Assembly (NCBI GenBank): GCA_052387905.1
Contig: JBQTIR010000013.1
Location: forward strand, 1-64,000
Direction: 5' to 3'
Length of the DNA stretch: 64,000 bases
Origin: JBQTII01 sp052387905
GTDB taxonomy: Bacteria > Actinomycetota > Actinomycetes > Sporichthyales > Sporichthyaceae
Shown: piece after piece, positions 57,388 through 64,000 of the stretch
Position numbering within the stretch: position 1 is the stretch's first letter
Layout: each line of letters begins with the position of its first letter
The notes under the pieces: generated by a model
The model's input: only the letters and a program-made list of their open reading frames with translations
The model's database searches: none
What the model was told of the DNA's origin: nothing
Translations under genes and position numbers: made by a program

Positions 57388-58424
57388 CGGGCGCCCACCG
57401 TGCGGAGCGCGTCGGCAACGTTGATGGAGGTGATCATCCCGCAGCGGTGCGCCACGACGAGGCGGGACGGGTGCAGCCACACCAACGCCGTCGGCTCCGA
57501 TCCCAGCGCGTAGGTCACCAGGGGTTCGGCCTCCTTGCCGGCCTTCGCGTCGCGGACCTGCCACAGCGCCACGGTGCCCTCGGCCCCACAACTGGCGAGG
57601 ATGACGTCGTTGCCGGGTCGCCACGCGATCCCGGTGATGGTGGTGTGCGCGGGCAGAATTCGAGGGTAGGACCCGCCCGGGCCGGAGCCGGAGAAGTCCC
57701 ACACCGTGACGTCGGGGGAGCCGTCGTTGGCCAGCCAGCGACCGGTCGGGTCGAAAGCGGTCCGGCTGACCTTGCTGGGATAGCCACCCATCTCCAGCTC
57801 CTTTCCGTCGCGCATCCGCCAGATATGCACGCTCGCGTCCTGGTTCCCGGTACAGATCCATTTGTCATCCGCGCTGACGGCCATCGACAGGTGCGATCCC
57901 GGGTAGGCAAGCTCCGCGACGGGCGCCACCTGATGCTTGGCGTAGCGGTAGATGCCGTTGTAGGCGCAGATGGCAAGCTCGCGACCCTTGCGGATCCAGG
58001 CCAGGTCGGTGACCGTGCTCGGGGCCTGCGCGGTCCGCCACAGTGGTTCACCGGACGCGGACAGCACGACCGCCCCGCGGCCGGCAGCCACCGCGACCCG
58101 GTCCGCGCCCGCCCACGCGGCGCGGGCGGACCACCCGGTCGCGATCGGCGAGCCGGCCCCGCCCTCGCGATGCCAGAGGCGGTAGCCGCCGGGCCCGAAC
58201 AGGACCAGGTGCGCACCGTCGGGGGAGAAGGCCGCGCCGATCAGGCCCCCGTCCAGCTGGACGCGGGCGATCTGCTCCCCCGAGTCGGCGTCGTGGATTC
58301 CGGCGGCGCCCTCGGCGCCGGCGATCGCGAGCAGCCCCGGGGCGCTCGCCAGCGCTACCGGGGTGTCGTCGGTGGTGATCCGCCAGAGCGCGCCCGCCTG
58401 CCTCGTCGCGCTTGAGGTGCTCAC
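57384..58424 (-). CDS. WD40-repeat beta-propeller protein in the zinc operon
   Basis: The 346-residue protein has repeated WD40-type blades ending in motifs such as GIHDADSGEQ, YRLWHREGG, VHIWRMRDGK, VTVWDFSGS and VALWQVRDAK, consistent with about seven blades. There is no signal peptide, so it is probably a cytoplasmic scaffold. GTG 58424 overlaps the CobW stop by four bases. WD40 genes beside CobW GTPases occur in some actinobacteria, but the function is unknown to me. Confidence 0.85.
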   Translation of the reverse strand: MSTSSATRQAGALWRITTDDTPVALASAPGLLAIAGAEGAAGIHDADSGEQIARVQLDGGLIGAAFSPDGAHLVLFGPGGYRLWHREGGAGSPIATGWSARAAWAGADRVAVAAGRGAVVLSASGEPLWRTAQAPSTVTDLAWIRKGRELAICAYNGIYRYAKHQVAPVAELAYPGSHLSMAVSADDKWICTGNQDASVHIWRMRDGKELEMGGYPSKVSRTAFDPTGRWLANDGSPDVTVWDFSGSGPGGSYPRILPAHTTITGIAWRPGNDVILASCGAEGTVALWQVRDAKAGKEAEPLVTYALGSEPTALVWLHPSRLVVAHRCGMITSINVADALRTVGAR

Positions 58425-59431
58425 GCCGTCACCGCGAGGCAGTCGCGGAAGCTGCGCTCGAGCTCGACGCGGTCCAGGTTGCGCCCGATGAAGACCAGCT
58501 TGTTGGTGCGGACCTCACCCTCGCGCCACGCGCGTCCGGTCAGCCCGTCGAAGAGCATGTGCACGCCTTGGAAGACCCACTGCTCATCCTTGTCGGCGAG
58601 GGCCAGAATTCCCTTCGAGCGGAAGATGTCCTGGCCCTTCTCCGCGAGCAGGTTCCCAAGCCATTCGTTGACCTTGGCCAAGTCCAGATCGCCCTGGGCT
58701 TCGATGCCCACCGAGGTCACCGACAGGTCGTGCTGGTGCTCGCTCTCGGTCAGGAACTGCGGGTCCAGGGTGAGCACCCGGCGCAGGTCGAAGGCGCCGA
58801 CGTCGAGCACGAAGTCCAGGTTGACTTTGGCCTGCACCGCGGTGGTGATGGCCGCGACGGCGTTGATCGCCCGGACCTTCTCGTACACCGCGGCCAGTTC
58901 TGCTTCCGAGACCAGGTCGGTCTTGTTCAGCACGATCCGGTCGGCGAAGGCGATCTGCTCGATCGCCTCGTTCTCCACGCCTTCTGGTTTGATCTCTGCC
59001 AGGTGCGCGCCGACATGGCGCGCATCCACGAGGGTCACGATCGCGTCCAAGCGAAGCTGCGCACGGATCTCGTCATCGACGAAGAAGGTCTGCGCGACCG
59101 GGGCCGGGTCGGCCAGTCCGGTGGTCTCGATCAGGATGTGGTCGAAGCGGTCCTTGCGGCGCATCAACTGCCCGAGGATGCGGATCAGGTCACCGCGCAC
59201 GGTGCAGCAAATGCAGCCGTTGTTCATCTCGAAGATCTCCTCCTCGGCTTCAAGGACGAGGGCGTCATCGATCCCGACCTCACCGAACTCGTTCTCGATC
59301 ACCGCGATCCGGCGGCCGTGATTCTCGGTGAGGATCCGGTTGAGCAAGGTCGTCTTCCCGGAGCCGAGGAATCCGGTGAGCACGGTCACCGGAACACGCT
59401 CCGGTGCGGTGGTGATGTTTGTCTCGGTCAT
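58421..59431 (-). CDS. CobW/COG0523-family GTP-dependent zinc metallochaperone
   Basis: The 336-residue protein has Walker A GFLGSGKTT (residues 20-28), NEFGEVGIDDALV, the metal-binding GCICCTVRGDL, ETTGLADPAPV and NKTDLV. A CobW_C domain (about 215-330) follows. In the ZNG1 type, this protein delivers zinc to target enzymes at the cost of GTP. ATG 59431 follows GAGGAG and overlaps the znuB stop. Placement in a znu operon supports zinc rather than cobalt. Confidence 0.93.
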   Translation of the reverse strand: MTETNITTAPERVPVTVLTGFLGSGKTTLLNRILTENHGRRIAVIENEFGEVGIDDALVLEAEEEIFEMNNGCICCTVRGDLIRILGQLMRRKDRFDHILIETTGLADPAPVAQTFFVDDEIRAQLRLDAIVTLVDARHVGAHLAEIKPEGVENEAIEQIAFADRIVLNKTDLVSEAELAAVYEKVRAINAVAAITTAVQAKVNLDFVLDVGAFDLRRVLTLDPQFLTESEHQHDLSVTSVGIEAQGDLDLAKVNEWLGNLLAEKGQDIFRSKGILALADKDEQWVFQGVHMLFDGLTGRAWREGEVRTNKLVFIGRNLDRVELERSFRDCLAVTA

Positions 59432-60360
59432 GCGAACTCCTCGGTCGGCGCGGGGGTCGGTGCGATGTAGGCGGCGCAGGTGCTCTGCGGTTGCGGACTC
59501 GGCGGGCGGGTGTTGCGCGGCCGCGAACAACGGCCGCTGGTGCGGTCATTGAGGGCGCGTCCCGACGTGGTGAGGATTGCGGTGGCCACGGCGAGCGCCG
59601 CGACGACCGGCCCGGTCGGGAGCCCCAGGTGGTAGCTGAGCAGCAGTCCGGCCTGGCCGATGACCAGGCCCAGCGCCGCGGCGATCACCAGGACATGGGT
59701 CAGCCGGGATGAGAGTGCGCGGGCGGCCACCGCCGGGGCGACGCACAGTGTCAGGGCCATCAGTACCCCGACCGTGGTCAGGCCGACCACGACGACCAGG
59801 CCGAGGCCGACGATGACGGCGGTGTCGACGAGCGCGGTCCGCACGCCGATGCTCCGCGCGTGCAGGGGATCAAAGGTGGTCGCGATCAACGTCGGCAGGG
59901 CGAGGGTGACGGTGACCAGCACAGCCGCCGCCAGCAGCAGTTGCGCGATCACATCGGTCCGGGTGACGGTGAGCGCGTTGCCGAACAGGATGTGCGAGAG
60001 CGCCCGCGGGTCCGAGTTCACCGATACCCCGATCACGCCGAGTGCGAAAAGCCCCTGGCCCACGACGCCGATCGCGCTGTCCTCGGCCAGCCCGGTGCGT
60101 ACGACCAGCGCGGCCACTCCCAGCGCCATCGCGAGCGCGGCGAGGAGCCCGCCCACGAGCAGCGAGCCGCCGAGCAAGGCGGCGCCGGCGACTCCGGCCA
60201 GCACCGCATGGCTCATCGCGTCGGTGAGGTACACCAGCCGGCGGTTCGTCGCCCAGACCCCCGCCACCGGCGCGGCGATTCCGACGGCGAGGGTGCCGAG
60301 GGCCGCGTTGCGCATGAACGAGTAGGACATCGGTTCGCTGATGAAGGCCAGAGCGCTCAC
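59428..60360 (-). CDS. znuB: Zinc ABC transporter permease
   Basis: The 310-residue ABC-3 family permease has about eight to nine helices. It starts VSALAFISEPMSYSFMRNAAL, with RRLVYLTDAMSHAVLAGVAGA and SHILFGNALTVTR typical of ZnuB/MntB-type permeases. The C-terminal 40 residues are a non-conserved, cytoplasmic Pro/Ser-rich tail. GTG 60360 overlaps the znuC stop. Confidence 0.93.
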   Translation of the reverse strand: MSALAFISEPMSYSFMRNAALGTLAVGIAAPVAGVWATNRRLVYLTDAMSHAVLAGVAGAALLGGSLLVGGLLAALAMALGVAALVVRTGLAEDSAIGVVGQGLFALGVIGVSVNSDPRALSHILFGNALTVTRTDVIAQLLLAAAVLVTVTLALPTLIATTFDPLHARSIGVRTALVDTAVIVGLGLVVVVGLTTVGVLMALTLCVAPAVAARALSSRLTHVLVIAAALGLVIGQAGLLLSYHLGLPTGPVVAALAVATAILTTSGRALNDRTSGRCSRPRNTRPPSPQPQSTCAAYIAPTPAPTEEFA

Positions 60361-61160
60361 GGACGTTCGCCAAGGCCGACCAGGTTCAGCACGCCCTGGG
60401 CACATAGCACCGTCGCGGGTGGGCCGTCGACGAGCAGCGTACGGTCCACGGCGATCACCCGGTCGAAGTGATCGCGTGCGAGGTGGAGCTGATGCATCGC
60501 GGCGCAGACGGCCACCCCGCGCTGGCCCGCAAGGCGCAGCGCCCCGAGCAAGATGGTGACGGTGGCCGCGTCCAGACCCTCGAACGGCTCGTCGAGCAGC
60601 AGCACGTGCGGATCTTGGGCCAACGCGCGCGCAAGCAGTAGCCGCTGGGCTTGTCCACCGGACAGGGTCCCCACCGCCCGCTGTCGTAGATCGAGCAGAT
60701 CGAGTGCCGCCAGGGCAGCGCTCACCGCACGCTCGTCGTGCTCGCCTGGCCGAGCCCACCACCGACCAGGACGGATCCGGGCGGCTGCTACGGCCTGATC
60801 CACGGAGATCGGAAGGTCCCAGCGGGGGGATGCTCGTTGCGGGATGTAGGCGACCCGCAGCTGCGAGCGCGCCCCGCAGCTGGCCGGCCGGTGCCAGCTG
60901 ACCTCGCCGGTGCTGTGCGCGCTCAAGCCTGCCAGAGCTCGCAGCAGGCTGGACTTGCCGGCGCCGTTGCGTCCGATGAGGGCGACCAGCTGACCCTCGG
61001 TCAGATCAAGGCTGACGCGCTCCACCGCGCACACCCGGCCGTAGGTGACGCAGACCTCGCGAGCCCGGACCACGACCTGCCGCGCGGCGCCGGCCGCTTC
61101 GAGCGAGCCCGCTGCCGCCGGCGGGCGCAGCACCCCGGCCTGCGTGCTCGGGGCACTCAC
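60357..61160 (-). CDS. znuC: Zinc ABC transporter ATP-binding protein
   Basis: The 267-residue ABC ATPase has Walker A GRNGAGKSS, signature LSGGQAQRLLLARALAQDP, Walker B VLLLDEPFEGLD and the switch His in CAAMHQLHLA. An N-terminal extension of about 30 residues precedes the ABC domain. GTG 61160 overlaps the znuA stop. It energises ZnuB. Confidence 0.93.
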   Translation of the reverse strand: MSAPSTQAGVLRPPAAAGSLEAAGAARQVVVRAREVCVTYGRVCAVERVSLDLTEGQLVALIGRNGAGKSSLLRALAGLSAHSTGEVSWHRPASCGARSQLRVAYIPQRASPRWDLPISVDQAVAAARIRPGRWWARPGEHDERAVSAALAALDLLDLRQRAVGTLSGGQAQRLLLARALAQDPHVLLLDEPFEGLDAATVTILLGALRLAGQRGVAVCAAMHQLHLARDHFDRVIAVDRTLLVDGPPATVLCAQGVLNLVGLGERP

Positions 61161-62119
61161 GCGCAGTCCAAGCCCTTGTTCAGCCGCTGGGAGTTGGCGC
61201 GCATCACGGTGAGGTAGTCGCTGCCGGCGCCGAATTCCTCGCTGGGGTCGAACTCCAGCGCGGCCAGCAGATCCACCTCGGCGCCGATCGCTTCCGCCAC
61301 GGTCTCGGACAAGTCGGGGGAGAGTGCTTCCTCGAAGTACACGGTGCCGACGGCGGCCGCGCGGGCGGCGTCGGTGATCTCGGCCAGGGTCTTGGCGTCG
61401 GGTTCGGCGTCCGGAGAAAGCCCGGAGATGGCGAGTTGGCGCAGGTTGTACCGGTCGGCCAGGTATCCGAACGCCGCGTGCGAGGTGACGATCACGCGCT
61501 GCCGGCACGCGTCGATGTCCTGGCGCAGCTGCGCGTCGAGGGAGTCCAGGTCGGCGTTGAGGGCGGCCAGGTTCGCCTGGAACTCCCCGGCCTTCTCCGG
61601 TGCTGCCTGGACGTAGGCGGCGAACACCGACAGCGCAATGGACTTCATCCGGAGCGGGTCGAGCCAGACATGCGGGTCCCTGCCCCCGCTCAGCGACTCC
61701 TTGCCCAGGTCTGCGGGAGCCGCGAGCAGGTTGAGCCCGGGCGCGCCGAGCAGATCCACCCGCGCGATGTCGGGGGAGAGGTTGCCCACGGCGCGCTCCA
61801 CGTCGGGCTGGAAGCCGGCGCCGAGATAGAACACCACGTCGGAGGCGGACAGGTTCGCCAGGGTCGGGCCCGACAGCGCGAGGTCGTGCGGTTCGGTCCC
61901 GGGCGGGGTCAGGCCCGTGACGACGGCCCCGGATCCGCCGATGCGCGCGGCGAGGAACTCGATCGGGTAGAAGTTCGCGGCTACGCGGATCGGACCCGCG
62001 GCCGTCGCTGCGGGTGCAGGGACACCTGGGGCGATGGCCTGCTCGCCGTCGCCCGCGCAGCCGACCAGGAGCAACAAGGGCAGCACAATCGCGCCGACTC
62101 GGGGGGTGAGCGTCAACAT
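61157..62119 (-). CDS. znuA: Zinc-binding lipoprotein of the znu ABC transporter
   Basis: The 320-residue cluster A-I substrate-binding protein has a signal with lipobox LLLLVGC near residue 21. Zinc ligands are likely the histidines in TEPHDLALSG, RDPHVWLDP and VTSHAAFGYLA and the acidic residue in VYFEEALSPD. The long His-rich loop of E. coli ZnuA is absent. ATG 62119 is the first gene of the six-gene operon znuA-znuC-znuB-cobW-WD40-ferredoxin. It lies 7 bp from a TAGGCT -10, so the message is nearly leaderless. Confidence 0.93.
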   Translation of the reverse strand: MLTLTPRVGAIVLPLLLLVGCAGDGEQAIAPGVPAPAATAAGPIRVAANFYPIEFLAARIGGSGAVVTGLTPPGTEPHDLALSGPTLANLSASDVVFYLGAGFQPDVERAVGNLSPDIARVDLLGAPGLNLLAAPADLGKESLSGGRDPHVWLDPLRMKSIALSVFAAYVQAAPEKAGEFQANLAALNADLDSLDAQLRQDIDACRQRVIVTSHAAFGYLADRYNLRQLAISGLSPDAEPDAKTLAEITDAARAAAVGTVYFEEALSPDLSETVAEAIGAEVDLLAALEFDPSEEFGAGSDYLTVMRANSQRLNKGLDCA

Positions 62120-62125
62120 GGCCGG

Positions 62126-62154
62126 AGCCTAAATGAAAACGAGTATCATGTCGA
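62126..62154 (-). promoter_or_regulatory. znuA promoter with Zur-type box
   Basis: On the minus strand TCGACA (62154-62149) and TAGGCT (62131-62126) are 17 bp apart. The box TGAAAACGAGTATCA (plus strand 62134-62148) fills the spacer and matches the actinobacterial Zur palindrome. The same geometry is seen at the CobW-like/rpmF promoter. Confidence 0.82.
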
Positions 62155-62274
62155 ATGATGACTACGTTGCCTGCGTTTTCATGCGCGGCTTCGCCCGCGC
62201 CTGGCTGGCCAGCGAGAACTGCCCGTCCGCCTGGTGCTGTCCGCGCGGGGGGTCAAGACCGTGGACAAGATCGG

Positions 62275-63360
62275 TCAGTCCGGCGACCGGATGTGCTGGC
62301 GCAGCTGGTCCGATGCCACGTACGTCGTGCTTCGCGTGCGGCCGCGCCGTTCGATCAGTCCGGCGTCCACCAGTCGGCGTAGGTCGTTGGTGGCGGAGGC
62401 GAGGGAGATCTCCGCTTCCGCGGCATAGGTCTTGCGCTCGACACCATCGAAGAGGCTCTGCTCGAGGGCGATCACCAGTCGGTCGGGCCAGCCGCGCTGG
62501 TCGACTAGGTCCTCAAGCACGGCCCAGCGCGCACCGGCCGCGGCCATCTGGGCCAGTCGGTGACGGGCCTGATCGACATGGGCGGCAACACAGAAGCGGA
62601 CCCAGGGGGCAGCGTCCCGTTCAGGCCGGTAGTGCCCGCCCTGGACCTGTTGCAGCGTCTGGAAGTAGTCGGAGGTCCTGCGCCCCAGATACTCCTCGAT
62701 GGAGTTGAACTCCGGCGCGAGCAGCCCGGCGCGAGCCAGCACGAGGGACTGGACGATGCGGGAGATGCGCCCGTTGCCGTCATTGAAGGGGTGTACGGAG
62801 ACGACATGCAGGTGGGCCATTGCCGCGCGGATGGCGACGTGCGCGTCCAGGTCGCCACTCTCCAGCCAATCGACGACCTCGCTCATGAGGACGGGAACCT
62901 CATCCGGCTCCGGTCCGACGTAGGCGGGGGACCCGCCGCTGGGACTCGTCACGACGATGGGCCCGGTGCGCCAGAGCCCGGGCGCGCGATCGCGCTGGAA
63001 CGCGCAGACGTCGAAATGGAGGTCGAGGATCACGCGGTCCAGCCAGCGGAAGTGCGGGTCGATCGCCATCGTGCCGACGTGGTCCATGGCCCGCGCATAG
63101 CTGGCCAACGCCATCCGATCGGGGTCGGCTGCATCCGGGATGTCCGTGCCGGCGACTATTGCGCTGCGCTCGCCGGCCGGCACCCGGAAACCCTCGATGG
63201 AAACCGAACTTGCCATCGTGGTTGCCCGCACCTGACGGCGGAGTTGGCCGAGCCACGGCCCTGCGACACCGGCCGCGTCGCCCAGGCGGGCGCGCAGGCT
63301 GTCGAGCTCGCGAAGCTGAGTCGACAGGGCACCACCAGGCGATGGGGTTCTGAAGAGCAT
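62275..63360 (-). CDS. Fic-domain protein with N-terminal inhibitory motif and C-terminal winged helix
   Basis: The 361-residue protein has a SSVSIEG segment at 51-57 that fits the (S/T)xxxE(G/N) inhibitory motif of class II Fic proteins. The catalytic HPFNDGNGRISR starts near residue 190. A C-terminal winged helix (about 285-355, AEAEISLASATNDLRRLVDA) follows. Fic enzymes transfer AMP or related groups to protein hydroxyls. ATG 63360 lies 13 bp from a TCGAATATTCGA palindrome that the winged helix might bind. Function is otherwise unknown. Confidence 0.92.
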   Translation of the reverse strand: MLFRTPSPGGALSTQLRELDSLRARLGDAAGVAGPWLGQLRRQVRATTMASSVSIEGFRVPAGERSAIVAGTDIPDAADPDRMALASYARAMDHVGTMAIDPHFRWLDRVILDLHFDVCAFQRDRAPGLWRTGPIVVTSPSGGSPAYVGPEPDEVPVLMSEVVDWLESGDLDAHVAIRAAMAHLHVVSVHPFNDGNGRISRIVQSLVLARAGLLAPEFNSIEEYLGRRTSDYFQTLQQVQGGHYRPERDAAPWVRFCVAAHVDQARHRLAQMAAAGARWAVLEDLVDQRGWPDRLVIALEQSLFDGVERKTYAAEAEISLASATNDLRRLVDAGLIERRGRTRSTTYVASDQLRQHIRSPD

Positions 63361-63746
63361 TACGGCAGACTACTCGAATATTCGACTACTCGGGTAGCTG
63401 CTTCGCCGCCTCTGGTGGACGTAGCCTGCTGCCCCCTGATCCCTTCGCCTCCGGTCGCGGACAGGTCGGGGAGAGGGCCTCCTTGCGGTCCACGGCCGCC
63501 TCGCGAGCCGCGGTCGGCGTTGAGGGCGGCCAGAAACTGCTCGCGGCACGCCGGTCGAACGTGACCTCTCGACCGCAGTTGTCAATCGCCTTCCTGTCGA
63601 GACGGGCGCGCGGGGCTCAGCCCGCAATGTCAGACTGCGTGCCGTGTGCTCGCAGGCAGGGAGAGGTGCCTGCATGTTCGACAGTATCGACAATCGTTGT
63701 CAATAAAAACGGACCATCGGTACGATTCGGGAAGGGAGCCGGCACG
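63361..63746. other. 386-bp non-coding region between fic and the last gene
   Basis: Near the fic start it contains two GACTACTCG direct repeats (63368-63376, 63384-63392) flanking and overlapping the palindrome TCGAATATTCGA (63374-63385). Near the other end lie a promoter and GACAA-TCG-TTGTC palindrome. The middle is GC-rich without a convincing gene; the open frame on the minus strand (63370-63693) is arginine/proline-rich and looks like a shadow. Confidence 0.6.
63689..63726 (+). promoter_or_regulatory. Promoter and operator of the last gene
   Basis: TTGTCA (63697-63702) and TACGAT (63721-63726) are 18 bp apart. The palindrome GACAA-TCG-TTGTC (63689-63701) overlaps the -35 element. GGGAAGGGAG (63729-63738) then serves the GTG start at 63747. 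Confidence 0.55.
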
Positions 63747-64000
63747 GTGTGCGGTGACCAGCGGCGGCGCTTGCCGCAATGCCTGTCAATGACGGAGCAC
63801 TTCCCGGTGCTGAGCCCTGCGCACTACCGCGAGTTCGTGGAGCATGGCTTCGGTCCGCTCGCCACGCTGCTGCCCGCTCTGGACGCCGAGGACCCGCCCC
63901 GCGGCGCCGCGTTGCGCGCCGAGCTGGAGTCTCTCGCCGCGCAGTACTTCCTCGACAACGACCTGCTGCAGGACTACCTGCTCACCCGGGCCCGCAAGCC
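63747..64000 (+). CDS. N-terminal part of an unidentified gene (cut by window end)
   Basis: It is open to the last base, giving 84 codons. GTG 63747 is 8 bp after a strong purine-rich ribosome binding site; ATG 63789 is in frame. The text MTEHFPVLSPAHYREFVEHG continues into a helical segment rich in Leu, Glu and Ala (PLATLLPALDAEDPPRGAAL). I do not recognise the family from this fragment. Confidence 0.7.
   Translation, partial: MCGDQRRRLPQCLSMTEHFPVLSPAHYREFVEHGFGPLATLLPALDAEDPPRGAALRAELESLAAQYFLDNDLLQDYLLTRARK

Noticed and set aside
63370..63693. 107-codon minus-strand frame between fic and the last gene
   Set aside because: The product is almost only Arg, Pro, Ser and Ala, and it would cover the fic operator region. 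It is treated as non-coding.

Overview
The window is high-GC, densely packed chromosomal DNA from an actinobacterium. Almost every gene overlaps or nearly abuts its neighbour, GTG starts are common, and the housekeeping order is the actinobacterial one. From left to right that order is (obg)-proB-proA-nadD-rsfS, leuS, comEA-comEC-holA-rpsT, an ATP-grasp/alpha-E/transglutaminase trio, lepA, hemW, hrcA-dnaJ, rsmE, phoH-ybeY-CNNM-era, leuA and recO-uppS. It matches the gene order I know from Mycobacterium tuberculosis Rv2440c to about Rv2361c. The many insertions relative to Mycobacterium suggest a soil or freshwater actinomycete. Genus and species cannot be fixed from the sequence alone.

Layout. 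1-6.6 kb: end of a gene (probably obg), proline and NAD biosynthesis, ribosome silencing factor, a LytR-C protein and a phosphoglycerate-mutase-like enzyme. 6.6-9.1 kb: two CNNM/CorB transporters on the minus strand. 9.2-13.5 kb: a large hybrid histidine kinase with its own receiver and HPt domains, a membrane protein, and a divergent arsR/arsI pair. 13.5-25 kb: leuS, natural-transformation genes comEA/comEC, holA, rpsT and the ATP-grasp/alpha-E/transglutaminase cluster. 25-26.3 kb: FKBP lipoprotein and ung. 26.4-30.6 kb: an accessory block with a VapBC-type pair, a tightly coupled five-gene operon with type VII secretion-like features, and a divergent chaperone-like gene. 30.7-37.8 kb: lepA, TetR plus an unusual MFS fusion, MOSC, hemW. 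37.8-54.3 kb: DUF3097, CIRCE-hrcA-dnaJ, rsmE, SigE/Gmad2, HIT, phoH-ybeY, a MITE-like insertion, CNNM, era, a leu leader with leuA, recO and uppS. 54.3-62.2 kb: zinc homeostasis, with a YibE/F protein, a Zur-type promoter driving a degenerate CobW plus cysteine-free L32, and a six-gene operon znuA-znuC-znuB-cobW-WD40-ferredoxin. 62.2-64 kb: a Fic protein and a gene cut by the window end.

Non-coding structure is the most unusual part. One dispersed hairpin family has four members (two in tandem upstream of proB). Its stem sequence varies with compensating changes, and three of the four members share an exact or near-exact 12-nt loop. A 76-77 bp palindromic element occurs three times, each within 27 bp of a stop codon. 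Four evenly spaced DnaA-box-like 9-mers lie upstream of comEA, and a 164-bp MITE-like element separates ybeY from its CNNM partner.

The genes fit together in a few groups. There is a zinc-limitation response: Zur-like boxes lie inside both the znuA and the L32/CobW promoters, although no zur gene is in the window. There is a heat-shock unit (CIRCE-hrcA-dnaJ), an arsenical detoxification pair, and a candidate secreted-effector module at 27.1-30.6 kb. No tRNA, rRNA, CRISPR array or complete insertion sequence was recognised.
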